53,831 nucleotides of DNA. Origin: Prevotella sp. (GTDB lineage Bacteria; Bacteroidota; Bacteroidia; Bacteroidales; Bacteroidaceae). The notes beneath the pieces are model-generated. The model saw nothing but the letters and a program-made list of their open reading frames with translations. It was not told the origin of the DNA and did no database searches. The position numbers and the translations under genes were made by a program. Shown one piece after another: positions 45,403-53,831 of the stretch (the first letter of the stretch is position 1; the number at the start of each line of letters is the position of its first letter). The stretch is from positions 1 to 53,831 of the forward strand of contig JAFUST010000071.1 of NCBI GenBank assembly GCA_017467535.1, in the 5' to 3' direction.

Positions 45403-46272
45403 TTAGTGATTGTTTTCTTTTTGTTTCGCCTCGTTCCAGAGGGCATCCATCTCTTCGAGTGTCATCTCCGTCAGCGGGCGTCCGGCCCTGATGCTGTGCG
45501 CCTCAATGTAGTTGAAGCGCGAGATGAACTTCTGGTTGGTGCGCTCCAGGGCATTCTCAGGGTTCAGGTGGTAGAGGCGGGCGGCATTGATGACGGCAAA
45601 GAGGAAGTCGCCCAGTTCAGCCTCAGAGCGCTCCTTGTCCTCGCGGTTCAGTTCGGCCTCCAGTTCGGCCAGTTCCTCGCGCACCTTGTCCCATACATCT
45701 TCCTTCTTCTCCCAGTCGAAGCCCACGTTACGGGCCTTGTCCTGTATGCGGTAGGCCTTGATGAGGGAGGGTAGGGAGGCCGGCACGCCAGAGAGCACCG
45801 TCTTGTTGCCATCCTTTGCTTTCAGTTTGATCTGCTCCCAGTTCTGCAGCACCGGGTCGCTCGTTTCAGCCTTTGCGAACTTGTCGGTGTCGCTCTGGCC
45901 GGAGTCCTCGGGCGTATAGGGCAAGGGGCGTGGATGTTCGGCGCCCACTTGGCTGGGATGGTAGACATGTGGGTGGCGGAAAATGAGTTTGTCGGTCTCG
46001 GTGTTCAGCACATCGGCAATGTCGTAGAGGCCCTGCTCGCGGGCAATCATAGCGTAGAAGCAGGTGTGCATCAGCACGTCGCCCAGTTCCTTCATCATCT
46101 CGTGCTGGTCGTTCTTCATGATGGCGTCGCAGAGTTCGAAGGTCTCCTCGATGGTGTTCGGTCGAAGGCTCTCAGGGGTCTGCTTCTTGTCCCAGGGGCA
46201 CTTCTGGCGCAACTCGTCCAGCACGTCGAGCAGTCGCCCGAAGGCCTGCATTTGTTCTTCTCTTGTATGCAT
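45403..46272 (-). CDS. mazG: Nucleoside triphosphate pyrophosphohydrolase
   Basis: 289 residues from MHTREEQMQAF; an upstream Met (46287) would leave a leader of only about 10 nt. It hydrolyses NTPs to NMP and PPi as a house-cleaning activity. The N-terminal MazG domain has LRQKCPWDKKQTPESLRP and EETFELCDAI with HEMMKELGDVLMH, supplying the metal-binding ExxE and ExxD residues; the second domain has REELAELEAEL and AELGDFLFAVINAAR. First in the unit with a lipoprotein and rnz. Confidence 0.95.
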   Translation of the reverse strand: MHTREEQMQAFGRLLDVLDELRQKCPWDKKQTPESLRPNTIEETFELCDAIMKNDQHEMMKELGDVLMHTCFYAMIAREQGLYDIADVLNTETDKLIFRHPHVYHPSQVGAEHPRPLPYTPEDSGQSDTDKFAKAETSDPVLQNWEQIKLKAKDGNKTVLSGVPASLPSLIKAYRIQDKARNVGFDWEKKEDVWDKVREELAELEAELNREDKERSEAELGDFLFAVINAARLYHLNPENALERTNQKFISRFNYIEAHSIRAGRPLTEMTLEEMDALWNEAKQKENNH

Positions 46273-46303
46273 GCGCTTGTTTGTCAATTTCAGAAATATG
46301 TTG

Positions 46304-46335
46304 CAAAGGTACGAACTTTTTTCGTAATAGCCAAA
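46304..46335 (-). promoter_or_regulatory. mazG operon promoter
   Basis: Minus strand TTTG (plus 46332-46335), 20-nt spacer, TACCTTTG (plus 46304-46311): exact consensus. Confidence 0.82.
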
Positions 46336-46372
46336 TTTTAACTTCGATTAACGTAGAAGATATTGTTTTGTT

Positions 46373-46404
46373 TTTCCCATTCTCGAAAATTCTTTGTACC
46401 TTTG
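46373..46404 (+). promoter_or_regulatory. valS promoter
   Basis: TTTC (46373-46376), 20-nt spacer, TACCTTTG (46397-46404). The -7 box is exact and the -33 box has one mismatch. The 34-nt leader contains no T-box structure. Confidence 0.72.
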
Positions 46405-46438
46405 CACCCCGTAAGAGAAAGCATATTTATAAGTAGGT

Positions 46439-49177
46439 ATGGAAATAGCAAGCAAATACGACCCTAAAGAGGTCGAAGGTAAATGGTATCAGTACTGGCT
46501 TGATAACAAACTTTTCAGTTCGAAGCCAGATGGTCGCGAACCCTATACAATCGTCATTCCGCCCCCCAATGTGACTGGTGTGCTCCACATGGGCCACATG
46601 CTCAACAACACCATTCAGGACATTCTGGTGCGTCGGGCCCGCATGGAGGGCAAGAACGCTTGCTGGGTGCCCGGCACTGACCACGCTTCGATTGCCACCG
46701 AGGCCAAGGTGGTGAAGCGTCTGGCCGAGCAGGGCATCAAGAAGCATGATCTGACGCGTGACGAGTTCCTGAAGCATGCCTGGGATTGGACCGACGAGCA
46801 CGGCGGCATCATCCTGAAGCAACTGCGCCGTCTGGGTGCCTCGTGCGACTGGGACCGCACGGCATTCACCATGGACGAGAAGCGTTCGCAGAGTGTCATC
46901 AAGGTCTTCGTCGACCTCTACCGCAAGGGCTACATCTATCGCGGCCTGCGCATGGTGAACTGGGACCCCAAGGCTCTCACCGCCCTCAGCGACGAGGAGG
47001 TCGTCTACAAGGAGGAGCAGTCGAAACTCTACTATCTGAAATACTACGTCGCCAATGAGGACGGTTCCGTATGTTGCGATAACATCGCAACAAAAGCCGA
47101 CGACGGCAATGTCATCCACAAGGACGACCGCGGCTACTATGCCGTGGTGGCCACCACGCGCCCCGAGACCATCATGGGCGATACCGCCATGTGTGTCAAT
47201 CCCAAGGACCCGAAGAACCAGTGGCTGCACGGCCGCAAGGTGATCGTGCCTCTGGTGAACCGCGTGATTCCCGTCATCGAGGACCGCTACGTGGAGATAG
47301 AGTTCGGCACCGGCTGTCTGAAGGTGACGCCCGCCCACGACAAGAACGACAATATGCTGGGCAAGACCCACAATCTGGAGACCATCGATATCTTCAATCC
47401 CGACGGCACTATCAGCGACCAGTCGACGCTCTACGTGGGCATGGATCGCTTCGCCTGCCGCAAGCAGATTGCCAAGGACCTGGAGGCTGCCGGATTGATG
47501 GAGAAGGTGGAGGACTACACCAACAAGGTGGGCTACTCGGAGCGTAACCCCGACACCGCTATCGAGCCGCGCCTGTCGCTGCAGTGGTTCCTCAAGATGC
47601 AGCACTTTGCCGACATTGCCCTGCCGCCTGTGCTCAACGGCGAGATGCACTTCTATCCGCAGAAGTATGTCAATACCTACAAGAACTGGCTGGAGAACAT
47701 CCAGGACTGGTGCATCAGTCGCCAACTGTGGTGGGGTCACCGCATTCCTGCCTACTACTATGAAGACGAGAAGTTCGTGGTGGCCGAGACTGCCGAGGAG
47801 GCTCTTGCACTGGCTCGCAAGGAGAGCGGCAACGACGGTCTGCAACTCAGCGACCTGCGTCAGGACGAAGATGCCCTCGACACGTGGTTCTCATCGTGGC
47901 TGTGGCCCATCTCGCTGTTCGATGGCATCAACAACCCCGGCAACGACGAAATCAAATACTATTATCCGACCAGCGACCTCGTGACCGGTCCCGACATTAT
48001 CTTCGTCTGGGTGTCCCGCATGATCATGGCTGGCGAGGAGTATATGGGCAAGTTCCCCTTCAAGAATGTCTACTTCACCGGCATCGTGCGCGACAAACTG
48101 GGCCGCAAGATGTCGAAGTCGCTGGGCAACAGCCCCGATCCCATCGGACTCATCGACAAATATGGTGCCGACGGCGTGCGCATGGGCATGATGCTCTCGG
48201 CTCCTGCTGGCAACGACATCCTCTTCGATGAGGCCCTCTGCGAGCAGGGACGCAACTTCAACAACAAGATATGGAACGCCTTCCGCATCGTCAATGGCTG
48301 GCAGGTGAGTCCCGTATGCAGCGATACTATCGCTGCAAACAAGACGGCTGCTGCAAACCAGACGGCCATCCGCTGGATGGAGGCCCGCCTGAAGCAGGCT
48401 AACGAGGAACTGAAGGACCACTTTGCCAAGTACCGCATCAACGATGCCCTGATGACCGTCTACAAACTCTTCTGGGACGAGTTCTCGCAGTGGTATCTCG
48501 AGATGGTGAAGCCAGCCTATGTGAACGGACAGCCGCAGCCCATCGACCGCGAAACCTACGACAAGACGCTGCAGTTCTTCGAGACGCTGCTCAAGATGCT
48601 GCACCCCTTCATGCCCTTCATCACCGAGGAACTCTGGCAGGCCCTCTACGAGCGCAAGCCGGGTGAGAGCATTATGAGCGACAAACTGGAACTGGCCGCT
48701 CCCACAGCCGAGGAACTGCGCCTCATTGCCGACATCGAGCAGGTGAAGCAGGTCGTTTCCGGCGTGCGCACCATTCGCAGTCAGAAGAACATCGCTCCGA
48801 AGGAGAAACTCACGCTGCAGGCCGTCGGCCAGAACCGCTTCGAAACCTACAACGAGGTGATTGCCAAGATGGGCAACCTCTCGCAGATAGCCGTCGTGGA
48901 GCAGAAGGACGCCACATCGTCAGCCTTCATGGTGGGTACCGATGAGTTTGCCGTGCCTCTGGGCGACCTGATCGATGTGGAGGCTGAGATAGAGAAGATG
49001 GAGGCCCAACTGAAGCATCTGGAGGGCTTCCTCACGGGTGTGCAGAAGAAACTGAGCAACGAGCGCTTCGTACAGAACGCCCCCGAGCAGGTGGTGGCCC
49101 TGGAGCGCAAGAAGCAGGCCGATGCCGAGGAGAAGATCGCATCGCTGAAGGAGTCAATCGCTGCATTAAAGAAGTAA
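46439..49177 (+). CDS. valS: Valyl-tRNA synthetase with two palindrome-encoded inserts
   Basis: 912 residues. Class I synthetase that charges tRNA-Val. HIGH motif HMGH (49-52) in [13 protein letters not shown], editing domain with [19 protein letters not shown] in [14 protein letters not shown], anticodon-binding domain, and a C-terminal coiled coil (about 845-912). Two segments look longer than in ValS proteins I recall: [10 protein letters not shown] (210-219), just before the editing domain, and [10 protein letters not shown] (625-634), after the KMSKS domain. Each is encoded by a perfect inverted repeat, and the second is followed by a tandem six-residue duplication ([12 protein letters not shown]). 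Catalytic residues are untouched. Confidence 0.96.
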   Translation: MEIASKYDPKEVEGKWYQYWLDNKLFSSKPDGREPYTIVIPPPNVTGVLHMGHMLNNTIQDILVRRARMEGKNACWVPGTDHASIATEAKVVKRLAEQGIKKHDLTRDEFLKHAWDWTDEHGGIILKQLRRLGASCDWDRTAFTMDEKRSQSVIKVFVDLYRKGYIYRGLRMVNWDPKALTALSDEEVVYKEEQSKLYYLKYYVANEDGSVCCDNIATKADDGNVIHKDDRGYYAVVATTRPETIMGDTAMCVNPKDPKNQWLHGRKVIVPLVNRVIPVIEDRYVEIEFGTGCLKVTPAHDKNDNMLGKTHNLETIDIFNPDGTISDQSTLYVGMDRFACRKQIAKDLEAAGLMEKVEDYTNKVGYSERNPDTAIEPRLSLQWFLKMQHFADIALPPVLNGEMHFYPQKYVNTYKNWLENIQDWCISRQLWWGHRIPAYYYEDEKFVVAETAEEALALARKESGNDGLQLSDLRQDEDALDTWFSSWLWPISLFDGINNPGNDEIKYYYPTSDLVTGPDIIFVWVSRMIMAGEEYMGKFPFKNVYFTGIVRDKLGRKMSKSLGNSPDPIGLIDKYGADGVRMGMMLSAPAGNDILFDEALCEQGRNFNNKIWNAFRIVNGWQVSPVCSDTIAANKTAAANQTAIRWMEARLKQANEELKDHFAKYRINDALMTVYKLFWDEFSQWYLEMVKPAYVNGQPQPIDRETYDKTLQFFETLLKMLHPFMPFITEELWQALYERKPGESIMSDKLELAAPTAEELRLIADIEQVKQVVSGVRTIRSQKNIAPKEKLTLQAVGQNRFETYNEVIAKMGNLSQIAVVEQKDATSSAFMVGTDEFAVPLGDLIDVEAEIEKMEAQLKHLEGFLTGVQKKLSNERFVQNAPEQVVALERKKQADAEEKIASLKESIAALKK
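47067..47095 (+). repeat. Palindromic insert 1 in valS
   Basis: GTTGCGAT, loop AAC, ATCGCAAC (47073-47091), flanked by CCGTAT and AAAA. It encodes VCCDNIATK. Same outline as the insert at 48312-48340. Confidence 0.7.
48312..48340 (+). repeat. Palindromic insert 2 in valS
   Basis: GCAGCGAT, loop ACT, ATCGCTGC (48318-48336), flanked by CCGTAT and AAAC. It encodes VCSDTIAAN in the same reading frame as insert 1. The TT/AA pair of insert 1 is CA/TG here, so pairing is kept. An 18-nt direct duplication beginning GCTGCAAACAAGACG lies at 48332-48367. Confidence 0.7.
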
Positions 49178-49183
49178 CGCACT

Positions 49184-50884
49184 ATGGAATGGTTTGTTAA
49201 TCTATTCACTAATACCGAGTCAGTAGCCCACATCGTGCTACTCTATGCCATCGTCATTGCCGTGGGTGTCTACCTGGGCAAGATCAAGGTCTTTGGCATC
49301 TCACTGGGCGTCACCTTCGTGCTCTTTGCGGGCATCGTGGTGGGCCACATCTATCATGCCCTGGGCTATGCCGAGGCCGCGCCGTCGGCCACGCTGACCT
49401 TCATTCAGGACTTCGGCCTCGTGCTCTTTGTCTTCATGATCGGTCTGCAGGTGGGCCCCGGCTTCTTCGAGAGTTTCGGCAAGGCTGGCATCCGTCTGAA
49501 CGGATTGGCCGCCTGTGCCATCCTGCTCAACATCGGCGTGATGTTCGCCTGCTGGGCCATCTTCTTCAACACCGGCGACAACACCACACTGCCCATGATG
49601 GTGGGTACGCTCTATGGTGCCGTGACCAATACGCCCGGTCTTGGTGCTGCCAACGAGGCCCTCGGCTCGCTGGCCAGCCACTTCCAGGGCGGCGCCCCTC
49701 AGATAGCCTCGGCCTATGCCTGTGCCTATCCGCTTGGCGTGCTGGGCATCATCGGCGCCATCATCCTGATTCGCTATATGTGCCGTGTCAAACTGGAGCA
49801 TGAGGAGCAGGCCCTGGAGGCTGAGAGCGAGACCAAGGCCACGCAGAAGCCCCACCATATGCATCTCGAGGTGTCCAATAAGTATCTGGAGGGCAAGACG
49901 CTGCTGCAGGTTCACAACTTCCTGAACCGCGACTTCGTGGTGTCGCGCATCCTGCACGACGGCCACGTGAGCATTCCCAACCGCGACACGGTGTTCCACT
50001 TGGGCGACCAGATGTACATCGTCTGCCCGGAGGCCGACTACGAGGCCATCGTGGCCTTCATCGGCCCGGTCATTGAGGTGGACTGGGCGCAGCAGGACCA
50101 GCCGCTGGTGTCGAAGCGCATCCTCGTCACCAATCCCAGCATCAATGGCAAGTCGTTCGGCCAGATGCACTTCTCCAGCGTCTATGGCGTCAACGTGACC
50201 CGCGTCACGCGTCATGGCATGGACATCTTTGCCTCGCCCTCGCTGCCCCTGCAGGTGGGTGACCGCATCATGGTCGTCGGTCCTCAGGATGCCGTTGACC
50301 GTGTGGCCAACAAGATGGGCAACAGCATCAAGCGCCTCGACGCGCCCAACATCGCCACCATCTTCGTCGGCATCATTGTGGGCATCCTCTTCGGTTCGCT
50401 GCCCTTCATCCCCGGCATGCCGCTCATGAAACTGGGTATCGCCGGCGGCCCGCTGATTATTGCCATCCTCATCGGCCGCTACGGCTACAAGGTGAAACTG
50501 GTGACCTACACCACCACCTCGGCCAACATGATGCTGCGCGAGATTGGCCTGGTGCTCTTCCTCGCGTCGGTGGGCATCAAGGCAGGCGCCAACTTCTGGG
50601 CCACGGTATCCACGACAGCCGGCCCGCTGTATGTGCTCACGGGTTTCCTCATCACCATTATACCTATATTAATTATAGGGCCGATAGCCCGCCGGATGAA
50701 GTTCAACTACTTCACCATCGCAGGCATGATAGCCGGCACCTACACCGATCCCCCCGCACTGGCCTACTCCAACAGCATCTGCTCGAAGGAGGCACCTGCC
50801 GTGGGCTACTCGACGGTCTATCCGCTGTCCATGTTCCTGCGCATCCTGACGGCACAACTCATTGTGATATTCTTCTGTGGATGA
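49184..50884 (+). CDS. AspT/YidE-YbjL-type putative transporter with two TrkA-C domains
   Basis: 566 residues: five N-terminal membrane segments (about 15-205), two regulator-of-K+-conductance C domains in the middle (about 225-300 and 305-385; [19 protein letters not shown] and [14 protein letters not shown]), and about six C-terminal segments (390-566). Paired inner-membrane halves with Gly/Thr-rich [13 protein letters not shown] and [14 protein letters not shown] motifs fit the aspartate:alanine exchanger superfamily. The substrate is not predictable. It follows valS by 6 nt, so it is co-transcribed, and precedes the decarboxylase genes by 53 nt. An AT-rich codon run occurs at 50658-50681. 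Confidence 0.88.
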   Translation: MEWFVNLFTNTESVAHIVLLYAIVIAVGVYLGKIKVFGISLGVTFVLFAGIVVGHIYHALGYAEAAPSATLTFIQDFGLVLFVFMIGLQVGPGFFESFGKAGIRLNGLAACAILLNIGVMFACWAIFFNTGDNTTLPMMVGTLYGAVTNTPGLGAANEALGSLASHFQGGAPQIASAYACAYPLGVLGIIGAIILIRYMCRVKLEHEEQALEAESETKATQKPHHMHLEVSNKYLEGKTLLQVHNFLNRDFVVSRILHDGHVSIPNRDTVFHLGDQMYIVCPEADYEAIVAFIGPVIEVDWAQQDQPLVSKRILVTNPSINGKSFGQMHFSSVYGVNVTRVTRHGMDIFASPSLPLQVGDRIMVVGPQDAVDRVANKMGNSIKRLDAPNIATIFVGIIVGILFGSLPFIPGMPLMKLGIAGGPLIIAILIGRYGYKVKLVTYTTTSANMMLREIGLVLFLASVGIKAGANFWATVSTTAGPLYVLTGFLITIIPILIIGPIARRMKFNYFTIAGMIAGTYTDPPALAYSNSICSKEAPAVGYSTVYPLSMFLRILTAQLIVIFFCG

Positions 50885-50937
50885 TCACTCTCTCCCCCGA
50901 CAAATAAAACTTATATAATAATACACGCTTTACAGAC

Positions 50938-51966
50938 ATGACTAACTTAAGACTTCTGCTCGGCTCGCTGGCCTTGCTCGGTGCGACGACGGTGATGGCA
51001 CAGGGTGCCCGCAACATCGTCATCAACGAGGTGATGACCAGCAACACGCAGAGCATCGAGGACGAGTTTGGACAGCGGGAGGCATGGATTGAACTGGCGA
51101 ACACATCGTTCAGCACCTACAACGTGCGCGGCATGTATCTCACCACCAATCCGGCGGCTCTTGATCCCAGCCTCTCGGCCCCCGAGCGCATCGCCCTGAT
51201 GAGCGTCATCCCTAATGGCGATGACCGCACCAACATGGGAGCACGCAAGCACCTGCTCCTCTTCTGCAATTCCGACCCCGCCCGGGGGCGGCTTCACCTC
51301 TCGGTTCCCGTCAGCACTGAGGACTCCACGCTGGTGGCCCTCTTTAACGGCAATGGCATCGAACTGATCGACAAGGTGATGGTGCCCCCTCTGCAGGAGA
51401 ACGAGTCCTATGCCCGCATCAACGGCCGATGGCAGGTGGTAGCCCCCGATGGGGTGACGCCCGGCCATAGCAACAAGATCCAGCGGAGCGGCGATGTGAG
51501 CAAGATCGACCAGTTCAAGGAGAACGACCCCCACGGCTTCGCCATGGCCCTGATGGCTATGGGCATCGTCTTTCTGTGTCTGGCCCTGCTTTGGCTGTTC
51601 TTCACGGTCTTCGGCATGATCATGCGTCACATCGACACGGCTAAGAAGGTGGCCAAGAAGCAGCCCATCAAGCCCATCACGATCACGGTGGAGAAAACTG
51701 CCGAGATTGGCCATAAGACCAGTAACATCCTGCAGGAAGGTCTCGACAAGCGTGGCATCGACATGGAGGTCTACATGGCCGTCATCGGCATGGCCCTGCG
51801 CCAGTATGAGGACGATGTGCACGACGTGGAAAGCGGTGTCATCACCATCAAGCCCAAGGACACGGGCTGGGACGATGAGTACACGCTGATGACGCATATC
51901 CACGACCCGTTCGTCCCCTCCGACCACCACGGGCCCCACATCCCCACAACACCCGAATTACATTAA
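50938..51966 (+). CDS. LTD-OadG fusion, small membrane subunit of Na+-pumping decarboxylase
   Basis: 342 residues. Signal peptide (1-21), a periplasmic lamin-tail domain (about 25-180; IVINEVMTSNTQSIEDEFGQ, AWIELANTS), one membrane helix (about 199-228, FAMALMAMGIVFLCLALLW) and a cytoplasmic tail. The helix and following MRHIDTAKKVAKKQ match the OadG/gamma-delta subunit that anchors oxaloacetate or methylmalonyl-CoA decarboxylases. The LTD fusion is a Bacteroidota feature. It is first of three closely spaced genes with the biotin carrier and beta subunit. Confidence 0.85.
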   Translation: MTNLRLLLGSLALLGATTVMAQGARNIVINEVMTSNTQSIEDEFGQREAWIELANTSFSTYNVRGMYLTTNPAALDPSLSAPERIALMSVIPNGDDRTNMGARKHLLLFCNSDPARGRLHLSVPVSTEDSTLVALFNGNGIELIDKVMVPPLQENESYARINGRWQVVAPDGVTPGHSNKIQRSGDVSKIDQFKENDPHGFAMALMAMGIVFLCLALLWLFFTVFGMIMRHIDTAKKVAKKQPIKPITITVEKTAEIGHKTSNILQEGLDKRGIDMEVYMAVIGMALRQYEDDVHDVESGVITIKPKDTGWDDEYTLMTHIHDPFVPSDHHGPHIPTTPELH

Positions 51967-51989
51967 CCCATCCACACATATATAGAGCA

Positions 51990-52448
51990 ATGAACAAGTA
52001 CCAATATAAAGTTAAGGGCGTTGACTACGAGGTAGAAATCGCCGAGGTAGAAGGCAATATCGCCAAAGTGAACGTCAACGGCATTCCTTTCGAGATAGAA
52101 CTGCAGAAGCCCATCAATGCTGCCAAGCATCCCACGATGAAGCCGAAAACGCCGGTGGCTCCCGCTCCACAGGCGGCTCCCACTGCAACTCCGGCAGCAC
52201 CCAAGGTGAACGAAGTTCCTGTAGGCGCCGTCTCCGGCACGCCGCTCAAGGCACCCCTGCCGGGCACCATCTCCGAGGTGAAGGTCCAGGTGGGCCAGCA
52301 GGTCAACGTAGGCGACACTGTGCTGGTGCTCGAAGCCATGAAGATGCAGAACAACATCGAGGCAGAGACCGCCGGTCAGGTCACAGCCATCTTAGTCAAA
52401 CAGGGCGACACGGTGATGGAAGGTTCCGTGCTGCTCACAATCGGATAA
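51990..52448 (+). CDS. mmdC: Biotin carboxyl carrier subunit of decarboxylase
   Basis: 152 residues. An N-terminal strand region (MNKYQYKVKGVDYEVEIAEV), a Pro/Ala-rich flexible linker (about 55-80) and a biotinyl domain with EAMKMQN, where Lys118 is the biotinylated residue. It shuttles CO2 from the carboxyltransferase to the membrane beta subunit. It could belong to a methylmalonyl-CoA or an oxaloacetate decarboxylase; the former is favoured by the propionate metabolism usual in this order. Confidence 0.92.
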   Translation: MNKYQYKVKGVDYEVEIAEVEGNIAKVNVNGIPFEIELQKPINAAKHPTMKPKTPVAPAPQAAPTATPAAPKVNEVPVGAVSGTPLKAPLPGTISEVKVQVGQQVNVGDTVLVLEAMKMQNNIEAETAGQVTAILVKQGDTVMEGSVLLTIG

Positions 52449-52454
52449 GCGGTT

Positions 52455-53606
52455 ATGGGCGAGTTTATCATTCAGAACTTCAACGAGTTCCTCAGTTACA
52501 CGGGCTTTGCCAACGCCAGCGTGGGCAACCTGATCATGATCCTCGTGGGTGCGCTCTTCATCTATCTGGCCATCAAGAAAGACTTCGAGCCCCTGCTGCT
52601 CGTGCCCATCGGTTTGGGCATCATCCTGGGTAACATTCCCTTCCGTGCCGATGCCGGATTGGAGATTGGTCTCTATGAGGACAACTCCGTGCTCAACATC
52701 TTCTATCAGGGCGTACGTCAGGGCTGGTATCCGCCGCTCATCTTCCTGGGCATCGGAGCCATGACCGACTTCTCGGCCCTGCTGGCCAACCCCAAGTTGA
52801 TGCTCATCGGCGCGGCCGCACAGTTAGGCATCTTCGGAGCCTACATGCTGGCCCTGGCGCTCGGCTTCGAGCCTGACCAGGCTGCAGGCATCGCCATCAT
52901 CGGTGGTGCCGATGGTCCCACGGCCATCTTCCTCTCGTCTAAGTTGTCGCCCAACCTGATGGGCGCCATCGCCGTGTGCGCCTATAGTTACATGGCCCTC
53001 GTGCCCCTGATTCAGCCCCCGTTGATGCGTCTGCTCACCACGAAGAAGGAGCGCGTCATCAAGATGAAGCCCTCGCGTGAGGTCAGCCAGACCGAGCGCA
53101 TCCTGTTCCCCATCATCGGACTGCTCATCACCACCTTCATCGTGCCTTCGACACTGCCCCTGCTGGGCATGCTCTTCTTCGGCAACCTGCTCAAGGAGAG
53201 CGGCAAGACCACCCGTCTGGCCAAGACGGCAGGCAACGCGCTCAACGACATCGTTGTGGTGCTCCTCGGCCTCACCGTAGGCTGCTCCACGCAGGCCAGC
53301 GAGTTCCTGACCCTCAACACGGTCTTCATCTTCGCCATCGGAGCCTTCGCCTTCGCCGTGGCCACCGCCTCGGGTGTATGCTTCGTTAAGTTGATGAACC
53401 TCTTCCTGCCGAAGGACAAGAAACTCAATCCCCTCATTGGCAATGCCGGTGTGAGTGCCGTGCCTATGGCCGCCCGCATCTCCAACAACCTGGGTCTGGA
53501 GTACGACCGCCACAACTTCCTGCTGATGCACGCCATGGGCCCCAATGTGGCTGGTGTAATCGGCTCTGCTGTGGCCGCCGGTGCCCTGCTCGGCTTCCTG
53601 TCGTAA
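52455..53606 (+). CDS. mmdB: Na+-translocating decarboxylase beta subunit
   Basis: 383 residues with about nine membrane segments. It decarboxylates carboxybiotin and uses the energy to export Na+. Diagnostic parts: FLGIGAMTDFSALLANPK, the intramembrane motif GIAIIGGADGPTAIFLSSKL with the key Asp, and GNAGVSAVPMAARIS, then LMHAMGPNVAGVIGSAVAAG at the C-terminus. Six nt after the biotin carrier. The carboxyltransferase alpha subunit is not in the window, neither here nor upstream. Confidence 0.95.
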   Translation: MGEFIIQNFNEFLSYTGFANASVGNLIMILVGALFIYLAIKKDFEPLLLVPIGLGIILGNIPFRADAGLEIGLYEDNSVLNIFYQGVRQGWYPPLIFLGIGAMTDFSALLANPKLMLIGAAAQLGIFGAYMLALALGFEPDQAAGIAIIGGADGPTAIFLSSKLSPNLMGAIAVCAYSYMALVPLIQPPLMRLLTTKKERVIKMKPSREVSQTERILFPIIGLLITTFIVPSTLPLLGMLFFGNLLKESGKTTRLAKTAGNALNDIVVVLLGLTVGCSTQASEFLTLNTVFIFAIGAFAFAVATASGVCFVKLMNLFLPKDKKLNPLIGNAGVSAVPMAARISNNLGLEYDRHNFLLMHAMGPNVAGVIGSAVAAGALLGFLS

Positions 53607-53658
53607 CGGCATTTCAGCGAATACCTCGCGAGAAGGTTCCGACCAGCAGAGATGTGAG

Positions 53659-53720
53659 GTGTTTGGAGGCTCCAAACGGTGCGTTTGGAGGCTTCAAACG
53701 GGTGGTTTGGAGGCTTCAAA
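53659..53720. repeat. 22-nt tandem repeat, copy B
   Basis: Downstream of the decarboxylase operon. Three units about 22 nt apart begin at 53660, 53682 and 53704: GTTTGGAGGCTCCAAAC, then two of GTTTGGAGGCTTCAAAC, with spacers CGGTG/GGGTG-like. A decayed fourth unit (CTTGGAG) follows. Copy A at 4189-4241 shares about 53 nt with roughly two mismatches. Confidence 0.8.
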
Positions 53721-53740
53721 CGTGGTGCTTGGAGTGCCTC

Positions 53741-53819
53741 GGTGAAGGTCGCTTCCAGCGGCCTTATACTAACTTCTCTCTCGTAGAGAGAAGTACGTAT
53801 AGGCCCTGAAGCCTTCACC
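53741..53819. repeat. Long inverted repeat / large hairpin
   Basis: The two arms pair over nearly the whole 79 nt: GGTGAAGG with CCTTCACC, CTTC-AG with CT-GAAG, GGCC with GGCC, TATAC with GTATA, and a perfect apex ACTTCTCTCT-CGT-AGAGAGAAGT (53772-53794), with only small bulges. It may be a terminator-like structure for mmdB, a structured RNA or a miniature mobile element. No T tract follows inside the window. Confidence 0.7.
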
Positions 53820-53831
53820 TCGGCAGGTGCC

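Noticed and set aside
41780-46287. A phage-defence or toxin-antitoxin island built around mazG, rnz and the small genes
   Set aside because: mazG and rnz have normal housekeeping lengths and motifs; no toxin, nuclease effector or mobility gene accompanies them.
53659-53720. CRISPR-like array from the regularly spaced palindromic repeats (also 4189-4241)
   Set aside because: The period is only 22 nt with 5-nt spacers that are themselves similar, there are two or three units, and no cas genes are present. It is a tandem repeat.

Overview
The window reads as chromosomal DNA of a Bacteroidota bacterium, most likely order Bacteroidales near Prevotella/Segatella. The support is: a roughly 290-residue primary sigma factor without region 1.1; upstream regions carrying TAnnTTTG -7 boxes, often with TTTG about 20 nt further upstream; families largely confined to the phylum (DUF5686, DUF5687, GGGtGRT protein, LTD-OadG fusion); secreted proteins with sorting-domain-like tails; and GC-rich coding sequence between AT-rich promoters. 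I see no rRNA, tRNA, CRISPR array, prophage or insertion sequence.

Layout. 1-1.25 kb (minus): a GGGtGRT protein (cut by the window edge) and a divergent IscU/NifU-like scaffold. 1.36-4.0 kb (minus): pyrB-pyrI plus a CobW-type metal GTPase. 4.0-4.47 kb: intergenic DNA with a 22-nt tandem repeat and a small ORF remnant. 4.48-5.8 kb (plus): glutamate synthase small-chain-type oxidoreductase. 5.8-9.92 kb (minus): galactose operon galM-gluP-galK plus a small membrane protein. 10.0-14.75 kb (minus): an ABC-F ATPase with one degenerate ATP site, then grpE-dnaJ-folC. 14.86-22.77 kb (minus): DUF5686 outer-membrane protein, addA, addB. 22.88-23.76 kb (minus): primary sigma factor. 23.98-27.12 kb (minus): DEDD exonuclease, rlmI, tilS. 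27.2-31.8 kb (plus): ftsK, lolA, DUF5687. 31.9-34.6 kb (plus): small secreted protein and a modular pectate lyase. 34.6-34.9 kb: palindrome-rich intergenic DNA and the leu promoter. 34.9-41.76 kb (plus): leuA-leuC-leuD-citramalate-synthase-like-leuB plus a TPR protein. 41.8-43.3 kb (minus): ECF sigma factor, putative anti-sigma factor and Spy-like periplasmic protein. 43.4-43.7 kb (minus): small secreted sorting-domain-like protein. 43.8-46.3 kb (minus): mazG, a lipoprotein, rnz. 46.4-53.6 kb (plus): valS, an AspT/YidE-type transporter, then LTD-OadG, biotin carrier and beta subunit of a Na+-pumping decarboxylase. 53.65-53.83 kb: a second copy of the 22-nt tandem repeat followed by a long inverted repeat.

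Most genes are core metabolism and information processing. The niche-specific parts are pectin degradation, galactose uptake and use, and the Na+-pumping decarboxylase of a succinate/propionate fermenter. The most unusual signals are non-genic or sub-genic: two related palindromes with compensated stem changes inside valS, both in the same reading frame and both at places where ValS looks longer than usual; a dispersed 22-nt tandem repeat at two intergenic sites; a long inverted repeat at the window end; a gal promoter whose -33 box lies in the loop of the upstream terminator; and an ABC-F protein in which Walker A, Walker B and signature changes all fall in the same composite ATP site.
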